Positions 8,374 to 16,211 of a stretch of DNA of 64,000 nucleotides are shown in pieces. The first letter of the stretch is position 1; every line of letters begins with the position of its first letter. The stretch comes from Opitutus sp. GTDB taxonomy: Bacteria > Verrucomicrobiota > Verrucomicrobiae > Opitutales > Opitutaceae. The stretch spans positions 1 through 64,000 of the forward strand of contig SIBR01000018.1 in NCBI GenBank assembly GCA_009695065.1, read 5' to 3'. The position numbers and the translations under genes are program-made. The notes below the pieces were generated by a model. It was not told the origin of the DNA, made no database searches, and saw only the letters and a program-made list of their open reading frames with translations.

Positions 8374-10752
8374 ATGTCCGTCCGCAACCAACTCAAACTC
8401 CTCGTCGGCGGCCTCGGGGCGCGCCGGCCCGGCCGCACGCCGGGGGAGCGGTCGACGATGGGCGAGTTTCTGGATCGAAACCGGTTTGTCGCCGCGGCCA
8501 TCTTTGTCGTCACGGTCGCCGCCATCGTGCTCATCAGCTCCGCGGGAATCAGCACCCTCAACGTCCCCGTGCTGCCCAATCAGGTGGCCACCGCCCGCAT
8601 CACGGCGCTGGCGTCGTTCAACTACGAGAGCGCCGAAAAAACCCGGGCCGCGCGCGAACAGTATCTCAATCGGGTGCCGCCGGTCTACCGGCTTGAGACC
8701 GAACCGCTCCGCCGCTTCGAAATCGCCGCCGCCAAGCTGCTCAGCCAGCTCGTCGAATTCGAACAGGTCCACCCCGCCACCGCCCCCGGCTTCGTCAATC
8801 GCCGCGCCGAACTTGCCAGCATTGCGGAAACCTTCAATTCGCACGGGCCCTATCACGCGACCGCCGACGACATCGATGCCGTCCTGACGGTCGGCGACGC
8901 CCGCACCCGGAGCGTGCTGTTCCAGAACGGCCTCGCCACCCTGCGCGACCTCTATGCCGAGGGCATCACCGATTCCTCCCTCGGCAATCTCAGCCCCGAT
9001 AGCGCGGTGGTCTTCCAAATCGCCCGGCCGAACGGCGTCGTGTCGCAGCGGCCGGTGCAAACGTTGGAGGACGCGCTGACGCTCCTGCGCGTCAGCCTCG
9101 CGACGGACAATGTCCCGCGGCCCGCGACGCAGGCCGTTTTCCGGCTCTTCCGTTTCGGCGTCACGCCGAACGTCGTTTTCGATCGCGCCGCGACCCACAC
9201 CCGCCAGACCAGCGCGCGCAATGCGATCAAGCCGGTCACGCTCGATGTGGTGCGCGGCCAGACCATCGTTGACGCCGGGGAACGCGTCACCCCCGAGCAA
9301 TATGAAATGCTCATGGCGCACCGCCAGTATTGGCGGGAACACAGCGACACCGAACGGCAGGAGGGCCTCACCCTGTTCGGCCGCGTCCTGCTCGTGCTCG
9401 CGATGGTGCTCGCCTCGCTGATCTACATTCGCATCGAGGATCCGGAGACGCTGCGGAGCAACGTCCGCTGCGGCCTCCTCGCGCTGGTCGTCATCGTCAA
9501 CCTCGCGCTCGTGCGCGCCAACTACTCGCTTGGCGGCGCGGAATTTTTCGTGCGCGACGGCTCGTGGGCCTCGACGCTGCCCTATGTCGCGCCGACCGCC
9601 TTCGCCCCGCTCATCATCGCCATCCTGATCGACGCGGGCTCGGGCATCTTCATGGCCCTGCTGATCTCGATCTTCACCGGCGTGATCTACGGCAACCGCC
9701 TCGACCTGCTCGTGCTGACTTTCCTCGCCTCGCTCGTCACCATCTTCTTCGGCCACGATGCCCGCCGCCGCGGGCGGTTGGTCCGGGCCGCCGGCATGGG
9801 CGGCCTCACCGTGGCCGCGTTCGCCGCCCTCATCGGGATCGCCGACCAGACGCCGGCCGACACCCTGTGGCGCCAGATGACGGCCGGACTCGGCACCGGG
9901 ATTCTCACCGGGATTGGCGTCGTCGGCCTGCTCCCCGTCCTCGAGTCGCTCTTCAAGCGCACGACCGACATCACGCTGCTCGAACTGACCGACTTTAATC
10001 ATCCCCTCCTGCGCCAGATGCAGCTCAAGGCTCCGGGCACCTACCATCATTCGCTCGTGGTCGCCCAACTCGCGGAAAATGCGGCCAACGCGATCGGCGC
10101 CAATCCCCTCGTCGCCCGCGTCTGCTCGCTCTTCCACGACGTCGGCAAGACCCTGAATCCGCAATATTTCGGGGAAAACCAGCGCGACCGGGTCGATCCG
10201 CACGCCGGCCATGATCCCGTCGAGTCCGCCCGGATCATCAAGCAACACGTGGCGGACGGGGTCGAACTCGCCCTGAAACACCAGCTGCCGCGCGCCGTGG
10301 TCGACGTCATTCAACAACATCACGGCACGACCCTCGTCCGCTATTTTTATCAGCAGGCCGTCGATCGCTCACGCCCGCCGTTTCCGGTCACCGGCGGTAA
10401 TCCGGACCGGTCCGCGAGCGCGATCGCCTCCGCTCACCCCATCGTGCCAGAGGATGAATTCCGCTACGACGGCCCCCGTCCCCAGTTCAAGGAGAGCGCC
10501 ATCATTTCCCTCGCCGACGGGGTCGAAGCCGCCGTGCGCTCGTTGCGGGAGGCGGGCTCGGATCAGCTCCACCTCCTCATCAACCGGCTCGTGGAGGAGC
10601 GGATCACCGAGGGTCAACTCGACGAGGCCCCGCTCACCCTTGAGGAAATCACCCGCATCAAGAACAGCTTCCAATTCACGCTCCTCAACATGCTCCACGC
10701 CCGCGTCGCATATCCCCCGCGCGACCAGCCGGTGAACGAGGCGAAAGCGTGA
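8374..10752 (+). CDS. 7TM-HD family membrane phosphohydrolase (PgpH/YqfF-like c-di-AMP phosphodiesterase candidate)
   Basis: Membrane protein of 792 residues. One transmembrane helix (about 36-55) is followed by a large extracytoplasmic region up to about residue 340, then a cluster of membrane helices (about 345-540), then a cytosolic HD domain. The HD residues are visible: His558/His559 in YHHSLVVAQL and His588-Asp589 in LFHDVGKT, with later HH in IQQHHGT. This architecture matches the 7TMR-HDED-HD family whose Listeria member PgpH hydrolyses cyclic di-AMP; that activity is by homology only. ATG at 8374 was chosen because the upstream in-frame reading overlaps phoH. The PhoH-HD-YbeY order is conserved in many bacteria. 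Confidence 0.92.
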   Translation: MSVRNQLKLLVGGLGARRPGRTPGERSTMGEFLDRNRFVAAAIFVVTVAAIVLISSAGISTLNVPVLPNQVATARITALASFNYESAEKTRAAREQYLNRVPPVYRLETEPLRRFEIAAAKLLSQLVEFEQVHPATAPGFVNRRAELASIAETFNSHGPYHATADDIDAVLTVGDARTRSVLFQNGLATLRDLYAEGITDSSLGNLSPDSAVVFQIARPNGVVSQRPVQTLEDALTLLRVSLATDNVPRPATQAVFRLFRFGVTPNVVFDRAATHTRQTSARNAIKPVTLDVVRGQTIVDAGERVTPEQYEMLMAHRQYWREHSDTERQEGLTLFGRVLLVLAMVLASLIYIRIEDPETLRSNVRCGLLALVVIVNLALVRANYSLGGAEFFVRDGSWASTLPYVAPTAFAPLIIAILIDAGSGIFMALLISIFTGVIYGNRLDLLVLTFLASLVTIFFGHDARRRGRLVRAAGMGGLTVAAFAALIGIADQTPADTLWRQMTAGLGTGILTGIGVVGLLPVLESLFKRTTDITLLELTDFNHPLLRQMQLKAPGTYHHSLVVAQLAENAANAIGANPLVARVCSLFHDVGKTLNPQYFGENQRDRVDPHAGHDPVESARIIKQHVADGVELALKHQLPRAVVDVIQQHHGTTLVRYFYQQAVDRSRPPFPVTGGNPDRSASAIASAHPIVPEDEFRYDGPRPQFKESAIISLADGVEAAVRSLREAGSDQLHLLINRLVEERITEGQLDEAPLTLEEITRIKNSFQFTLLNMLHARVAYPPRDQPVNEAKA

Positions 10753-10763
10753 GTGCCGAACAT

Positions 10764-10870
10764 CGTTCTCTTTCCTCTTTCTCTTGATCGCTCTCGTTTC
10801 GATCCGCAGTTTGCGGTATCTCGATTCTGAAAGCCGGACGAAAGAGAAAGATGAGGAAAAAAAGATCGAG
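10764..10870. repeat. Long intergenic inverted repeat between the HD-domain gene and ybeY
   Basis: A pyrimidine-rich left arm (about 10768-10805) is mirrored by a purine-rich right arm (about 10835-10870), with a small internal hairpin CCGCA-GTT-TGCGG at about 10804-10816. The purine strand of both arms is made of six-base words starting mostly with GA (for example GATCAA, GAGAAA, GAGGAA). It resembles, more loosely, the elements at 23109-23196 and 37061-37160. Confidence 0.65.
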
Positions 10871-10884
10871 TCCCGCCCCGTCCT

Positions 10885-11430
10885 ATGCCCGTCCGTGAAA
10901 TTTCCATCGCCAACCGGTATGCCCGCCTGAAGTTCGACCGGCGCGCCGTCGTTCGAGCCGTCCGCCTCCTGGACGCCCACCGCCCGGCCCTGCGGGTTCC
11001 ACCCGCACGGGCTTTTACCGGCGAGCTCTCCCTGGTCTTTCTTTCCGACGCCGCGCTGGCCCGGCTCCACGCCGATTTCCTCAACGATCCCTCCCCGACG
11101 GATGTCATTACGTTCGAAGGCGAGCCCGCCCTCGGCGCCGCCGGCGAGATCTGCGTCTCGGTGGACGCCGCGTGGCGGCGGACCCAATCGGTTTCTCGCC
11201 CGACTTCCTCCCATCGCCCGCCCAAGGCCAGCCGTGCCGAAAGCGCCGCTTTTTCCACCGAGCTGACGCTCTACCTCGTCCACGGCTGGCTGCATCTGGC
11301 CGGCTACGACGACCTTGTCCCGGCCAAAAAGCGGGCCATGCGCCGGGCCGAGGCCCGCGCGCTGGCCCTGCTGCGCGCCCACGCGGCCATCCCAGGTTTT
11401 GTTCTCCGCCCGCCGGTGAGGGCCCGCTGA
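10885..11430 (+). CDS. ybeY: Endoribonuclease YbeY
   Basis: Metal-dependent RNase of 181 residues acting in 16S rRNA 3' maturation and ribosome quality control. The conserved PTDVITF (71-77), GEI (88-90) and the metal-site motif are present. The motif reads HGWLHLAGYDD with His133, His137 and Asp143; the usual third ligand is His, so this is a substituted site. An insertion at about 98-122 (rich in Ser/Arg/Pro) precedes the motif. The ATG at 10885 gives the normal N-terminus. It is separated from the HD gene by an inverted repeat, so operon linkage is less certain than gene order suggests. Confidence 0.88.
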   Translation: MPVREISIANRYARLKFDRRAVVRAVRLLDAHRPALRVPPARAFTGELSLVFLSDAALARLHADFLNDPSPTDVITFEGEPALGAAGEICVSVDAAWRRTQSVSRPTSSHRPPKASRAESAAFSTELTLYLVHGWLHLAGYDDLVPAKKRAMRRAEARALALLRAHAAIPGFVLRPPVRAR

Positions 11431-11548
11431 CCGGCGCGGCCGGTTGCCCTGATGGCCACGCCCCCGGCATATTCTCGCCGCGCGCACGGCGGCGCAAAAA
11501 ACTTTGCCTGCTCCCCCACCCGGGGCGAGTCTTCCCCCCTTGCCCTCC

Positions 11549-12226
11549 ATGTTGACCGACGTTTCCCCGGCGCCCTCGCGCCTCATTTCGTTTCGCAACG
11601 CGTTTTTTGCGGGGGCTTTCCTGCTCGCCCCGCTGATCTTCACCGTCTGGGCGTTCAGCAAGTTCATCGATGTGGTCGGCGGCACGTTTCGGCCACTCTA
11701 TGAAAGCCACCTGCCAGAGTCCTTTCAGGGCATCCCCCTGCTCTGGGATGTGGCGGCCACCCTCGCGGTTCTCCTGTTCGTCACCCTGCTCGGCTACCTG
11801 TCGCAATACGTCTTCGGAAAATTTTTCCTGAGCATCATCGAGCGCACGATCCAGCGCATCCCCGCGATCGGTGCCGTCTACAATTCCGTCAAGCAGATCG
11901 TCGCCACCTTCGGCACCCAAAATCGCAATCTCTTTAGCAAGGTCGTGCTGGTGGAATTTCCCCGGCCGGGCATGTGGGTGATCGGATTCCTCACCAGCAA
12001 GACGCAGGGCGAGCCCCAGCTGCGGACAACCGCCGATGTGTGGACGGTATTCGTGCCCACGACGCCCAATCCCACGAGCGGATTCCTCGTGATGTTGCCG
12101 GCGGCATCCATCGTCGAACTCGAGATGAGCGTGGCCGATGGCATGAAGATGATCATTTCCGGGGGCGCCGTCGTCCCACCCTGGCCGTCACCGTCGCCGG
12201 AATCCATCCGCTCGACCTTGAGCTGA
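11549..12226 (+). CDS. DUF502 family inner-membrane protein
   Basis: Conserved membrane protein of 225 residues and unknown function. Two helices (about 14-35 and 57-80) are followed by the DUF502 signature region (IPAIGAVYNSVKQI, then LVEFPRPGMWVIGF and VFVPTTPNPTSGFLVMLP). The C-terminal part MSVADGMKMIISGG is also characteristic. ATG at 11549 was chosen because it lies just before the first helix; the frame is open upstream in low-complexity sequence. It follows ybeY by about 120 bases. Confidence 0.85.
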   Translation: MLTDVSPAPSRLISFRNAFFAGAFLLAPLIFTVWAFSKFIDVVGGTFRPLYESHLPESFQGIPLLWDVAATLAVLLFVTLLGYLSQYVFGKFFLSIIERTIQRIPAIGAVYNSVKQIVATFGTQNRNLFSKVVLVEFPRPGMWVIGFLTSKTQGEPQLRTTADVWTVFVPTTPNPTSGFLVMLPAASIVELEMSVADGMKMIISGGAVVPPWPSPSPESIRSTLS

Positions 12227-12270
12227 ACGCCCGCCGGTCCGGACGGATGAGTCGGCTTCGCTGAAATCCC

Positions 12271-12888
12271 GTGCCCGCCCAAGCCCTCCAAGTCGATGCT
12301 TTCGTCCTCCTGAAGCAGCCGCCGGCCGACGCTTTTCAAGCGTTCAATGTCTTCGCGGCGGACCACGGTCCGCTCTTCGTGCTCCAGCGCTTCGGCCACA
12401 AGTCGGCCAACGCCGGCCCGGCGCTCGATCTCTTCGATGAAGCCTGCCTGCTGCTTGAATCCTCCAACCAGGGCCGCACGTGGTTCGTCAAAGAGGCGCG
12501 GATTCTCGCCCGTCACGGCGAAATCGGACGGAGCTACGAAGCGCTGCGGCTGGCGTCGGCGCTCGCCTCGCTGGTGGCCCGCAACCCCGTCCATGAGGAC
12601 AGCCGCGCGGCGGTGGTCGATCTGCTACGGGCCGCATTCACGGCATTCGGCGCCGGACCGCGGCCCGACATCGTTTACCTCAAGAGCCTTTACCGCTTCG
12701 CCCGCGATGAAGGTTACCCCGTGAAACAACAGTGGTTTCCCACCCTGCCGCCGGCCGACCGCACGGAGGTGGCCGCGCTGCTCAACCTGCCGCTGACGGA
12801 TCAAACCGCGAGCCCGCCCGTCGTCGCCCGATTGCAAAGCCGCCTTGAGGACTACCTGCGTGGCCACACCGAGATCCTCCTCGACTGA
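12271..12888 (+). CDS. RecO-like DNA repair protein (tentative)
   Basis: Cytosolic protein of 205 residues. The N-terminus (QVDAFVLLKQPPADAFQAFNVFAADHGPLFVLQR) has the layout of a RecO OB-fold start, in which an early strand carries 'E/DAFVL' and is followed by a loop and 'G'. The rest is helical, as in the RecO C-terminal domain, but zinc-binding cysteines are not seen. The start is GTG at 12271. Family assignment rests on general pattern only. It sits between a DUF502 gene and a nuclease-helicase gene, a setting compatible with recombination or repair. Confidence 0.5.
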   Translation: MPAQALQVDAFVLLKQPPADAFQAFNVFAADHGPLFVLQRFGHKSANAGPALDLFDEACLLLESSNQGRTWFVKEARILARHGEIGRSYEALRLASALASLVARNPVHEDSRAAVVDLLRAAFTAFGAGPRPDIVYLKSLYRFARDEGYPVKQQWFPTLPPADRTEVAALLNLPLTDQTASPPVVARLQSRLEDYLRGHTEILLD

Positions 12889-12964
12889 ATGAAATGCCCG
12901 CTTCCAACCCGGCGACACGATCGCCTTTGCTTTTGGGCGATTCCCGGGTCGCGTGGCTTGCCGC

Positions 12965-15580
12965 ATGAATTTCGATCTCGCTAAGCGCACCGCGGCGCTG
13001 AGCGTCGGCGAATTCGCCGACTTTGCTCTCGGCCCGCGCGAGGCCACGGGCGGCCCGCAGGGCGTCTGGCGCGCGCAACTCGGCACGCATTGGCATAACG
13101 AGCTGCGCGCCCGCGCCACGGCCGAGCATGCCGCCGCCGTCACCTTCGAGATCCCGATCACCGGCCGGATTTTCCACCGGGGCTGGACGCTCACCCTCAC
13201 GGGCCGCATCGATCAGGTTCTCCGGGCCGGGTCCGCGGTCACGCTGCGCGAGATCAAGACCGTCACCCGCGCGCTCCCCGCCGACGAATCCGAACTCCGC
13301 TCCCTCTACCCCGAATACTTCATCCAGGTCGCCAGCTACGCCGTCCTCACCCGCCTCGCCTCCGCGCCCATTTCTTCCTCCGGCCCTTCCGCTTCCGGGC
13401 CGGACGATCCACTCGGTCGACTCTTAGTTGACAACGTGGATTGTCCCGAAAAATCAATTGGTCGGGCGGTGCGCCCCGAACTCGTCTTCGTCGAGGTCGA
13501 CAGCGGGCTCGCGCAGACGATCCCGCTTACGCCCGCGGACGACGGACTTTTTCACGCCCGGCTGGAGGAGGTCACCCAATTCCTGAATTTGCGCCTCCGG
13601 GCGCGGGAACGACTGCGCGACCTCCGCTTTCGTCCCGCGTTCGCCACGGCCCGGCCCGGCCAGGAAACTACGCAGGCCGAACTCACCGCGCTGTTCGAGC
13701 GCCAGCCCCTGACGCTTTTCGAGGCTCCCACGGGATTCGGCAAGACCGGCGTGCTGCTCGAATTTGCCCTCGGGCAGCTGCGCTCCGGGCATTTCGATCG
13801 CGCGCTGTACCTCACGAGCAAATCCACCGGCCAGCTCCAGGTGGTGCGCACGCTTGCCGGCATGACCGCAACTCCGCCCGGGCGGGACGACCCGCCCGCG
13901 TCTCTCGCCGGCGCGACCACGCCCGTCGCCGCCTGGCACGTCCGCAACAAGAGCGAGCACTGCGTCAACCACACCTTTCACTGTGTCCGCGACAATTGCA
14001 CCTACCTGGCCGACGCGGCCTCCCGCTGGTCCGAAAGCGGGCTCGCCCGTTTCTACCTCGACGAACACCACGCCCGCGATCTCGAAACCCTGCGCGCTGC
14101 CGGCCGCCACGCGCGCATCTGCCCCTACGAAATCACCCGGGCGGCGCTCGCGTTCAACGACCTCTGGATCGGCGACTACAACTACGTCTTCGCGCCGCGC
14201 AACCGCAGCCTCTTCTTCGCGCAGCCCGGCTTCGACCCCGCCCGCACGCTCCTCCTCCTCGACGAGGCGCACAACCTGCCGTCGCGCGTCGCCGACGCCT
14301 ACTCGCATGCGTTCACCGCCGCCGAGGCGTTCGCGGTGCGCGATGAGCTTCACCGCACCCACGCATCCACCGCGCTGGTCACGGCGTGGGACCATTGGAG
14401 CCACTGCCTGCATCATCTGCGCACCACGGACAGGCTGCCCCCCGCCGACGAAGACGACGTCCGCCATCTGTTGCAGGCGATCGCCGACGCCCTCCCCGCC
14501 GCTGCGCTCGACTTTGCCGCCCTCGGCGCCGCCACCGCGGATGCGATCTGGCGGCTGCCCGCGCTCGTCGAGGAACTCGCCACGGCGGAGTTGCCGCGCC
14601 TGTGGTGGTGTCCCCGGGACGGCGAACTCGCGCTCACCTGCCTCGACGCCGCCACCGCGATTGGCGGCACGCTGCGCGAGTTCGGCGGCGTCGTGCTGGC
14701 CAGTGCCACGCTGACCCCGGTCGACAGCTTCGCGACCGCCTGCGGGCTGGACGCGGTGCCCGAGGTTCCTGCGAAATCCGTTTCGCCCGCACCCGATCGC
14801 CTCGGGACGCTGACCAAGCGCGACACCAAAAAACTCTACCGGCAACTGTCCAGCGCCGCCGACCTCCTCCGCGTCGAAGAAGCGCGTGCCGCCGCTGGCC
14901 CCGCGCTGCTGCGCGCCCATACGCCGTGGCGCGATGGCAGCTACGCCATCGCGTTCGATGCGCGCGTCGACACGACGTTCCAACACCGCTCGCTGCACTA
15001 CACGACGACCGCCGCCACGATCTCAGCGCTTCACGCCGCCGCGCGCAGCGTCGTGGCCGTGTTTTTTCCCTCCTACGCCTACGCCGACACCATTGCGCGG
15101 GAACTCGCCACGAACGCGCCGGACCTGCGCGTCGCGTTGCAACCGAAGCTCCGCGAACTCGCGGCGCAAACCGTCTGGGTCGAAGAGTCGCTGCGCACGG
15201 CCCACGCGCTCTTCCTCGTCCTGGGTTCGAGTTTCGCCGAAAGCATCGACGCCCTCGGCGGCCGCGTCACCCATGCCATGGTCGTCGGACCCGCGCTTCC
15301 CGAGGTCAACGCGGTGCAGCGTGCCCGAATGGCCGAAGTAACGCGCGCCGGCCTCACGCGGGAGGCGGCTTTCCGCCGCGTCTACCAGGTCCCCGGCATG
15401 ATGAAGGTGAATCAGGCGCTCGGCCGCCTGGTGCGCGCCCCCGGCCAGCAGGCGCGCGTGCTATTGCACTGCCGGCGCTTTCTCGATCCCAGCTATGCGA
15501 ATCTCCTCGCCCCGGAGTACCGTCAGGGAACCAGCATCACCGACGACCCTGGACTCGCCGAATGGCTGGCTCCGATTTGA
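12965..15580 (+). CDS. Nuclease-helicase fusion: PD-(D/E)XK domain plus DinG/XPD-type Fe-S helicase
   Basis: Protein of 871 residues joining two activities. Residues about 1-135 look like a RecB/Cas4-type nuclease: Asp83 in GRIDQ, Glu96-Ile-Lys98 in LREIKT and Gln121-x-x-x-Tyr in IQVASYA. The helicase follows: Walker A PTGFGKT at 255-261 and DEAH at 433-436. Four cysteines at 333, 340, 345 and 386 match the spacing of the Fe-S cluster inserted in domain 1 of XPD/DinG helicases. The C-terminal motif QALGRLVRAPGQ is the arginine-bearing motif VI. The function is probably unwinding and trimming of damaged or branched DNA. The ATG at 12965 is used; GTG at 12953 would add four residues. Confidence 0.88.
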   Translation: MNFDLAKRTAALSVGEFADFALGPREATGGPQGVWRAQLGTHWHNELRARATAEHAAAVTFEIPITGRIFHRGWTLTLTGRIDQVLRAGSAVTLREIKTVTRALPADESELRSLYPEYFIQVASYAVLTRLASAPISSSGPSASGPDDPLGRLLVDNVDCPEKSIGRAVRPELVFVEVDSGLAQTIPLTPADDGLFHARLEEVTQFLNLRLRARERLRDLRFRPAFATARPGQETTQAELTALFERQPLTLFEAPTGFGKTGVLLEFALGQLRSGHFDRALYLTSKSTGQLQVVRTLAGMTATPPGRDDPPASLAGATTPVAAWHVRNKSEHCVNHTFHCVRDNCTYLADAASRWSESGLARFYLDEHHARDLETLRAAGRHARICPYEITRAALAFNDLWIGDYNYVFAPRNRSLFFAQPGFDPARTLLLLDEAHNLPSRVADAYSHAFTAAEAFAVRDELHRTHASTALVTAWDHWSHCLHHLRTTDRLPPADEDDVRHLLQAIADALPAAALDFAALGAATADAIWRLPALVEELATAELPRLWWCPRDGELALTCLDAATAIGGTLREFGGVVLASATLTPVDSFATACGLDAVPEVPAKSVSPAPDRLGTLTKRDTKKLYRQLSSAADLLRVEEARAAAGPALLRAHTPWRDGSYAIAFDARVDTTFQHRSLHYTTTAATISALHAAARSVVAVFFPSYAYADTIARELATNAPDLRVALQPKLRELAAQTVWVEESLRTAHALFLVLGSSFAESIDALGGRVTHAMVVGPALPEVNAVQRARMAEVTRAGLTREAAFRRVYQVPGMMKVNQALGRLVRAPGQQARVLLHCRRFLDPSYANLLAPEYRQGTSITDDPGLAEWLAPI

Positions 15581-15632
15581 CGCCGCAATCCTGCGGGCGC
15601 CCCGCCGGGCGGATCGCCTTATCCGCAAGCGG

Positions 15633-16058
15633 TCACTTCACGCCAGCGGGATGGAGCACTCGACCGCCGGTGGCCTGGCTCAGTACTGCCTCGAGCGAGG
15701 GCACAAATTCGTAGGGTTCGTTGTTCGGCCAGGCCCAAGTCTTGCCGGCGACGAAGACCCGCAGCTTCGTCGGCGGCACGGCGACCGGAACTGCCGCCTC
15801 GATTTCGCTGATCGCCTGTATCGCCGGGACGGGTTCACGCCGGAGTTGGGCGAGCACCCACACTTCGGCACCGACTTCAACCACCCGTTCGACGCGCAAC
15901 CGCCAGCCGCCATCCGGCACCGTCACGCGGATCATTTTCGTCGCGGCCGGAACACTGGCGCTGGGTGCCAGCGGCGTCCCCACCTCGCTGCACGAAGTGA
16001 GCAGCAGCCCCGCAACCATCACCACGCCGAGCCCCGCGGAATTCCGCACCGGTTTCAT
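15633..16058 (-). CDS. Small predicted lipoprotein
   Basis: Protein of 141 residues with a lipoprotein signal: basic start (MKPVRN), hydrophobic core and lipobox LLTSC with Cys23 as the acylated residue. The mature part has a short low-complexity linker (APSASVPAATK) and a compact beta-rich remainder. I recognise no family. It faces the helicase gene tail to tail and is divergent from the subtilase gene, with which it shares about 150 bases of upstream sequence. Confidence 0.7.
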   Translation of the reverse strand: MKPVRNSAGLGVVMVAGLLLTSCSEVGTPLAPSASVPAATKMIRVTVPDGGWRLRVERVVEVGAEVWVLAQLRREPVPAIQAISEIEAAVPVAVPPTKLRVFVAGKTWAWPNNEPYEFVPSLEAVLSQATGGRVLHPAGVK

Positions 16059-16211
16059 CGTGACGCAGGTTGGCCGGCCAGATGCCGCAGGGCGATCAGG
16101 ATCGCCGTGCTACAGGGCCTGGAACCATTTGATCGCACCGGGGCGATGGTTCTTTCCGCCGGACAACTTGTCTTCCCCTTTTTCGTCCCTACCGTCTCGC
16201 CTCTCTATTCA

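Noticed and set aside
8305..10323. Very long antisense open frame (672 codons) over the HD-domain gene
   Set aside because: It mirrors a well-supported gene, has an Asp/Glu/Arg/His/Gly-rich unnatural composition, and GC-rich DNA commonly leaves such shadow frames open.
13454..14998. Long antisense open frame over the helicase gene
   Set aside because: No recognisable motif, low-complexity Arg/Gly/Glu composition, and full overlap with a helicase having all its motifs.
15495..16211. 239-residue upstream extension of the subtilase
   Set aside because: It overlaps the helicase end and the antisense lipoprotein gene, and a clear signal peptide starts at ATG 16212.
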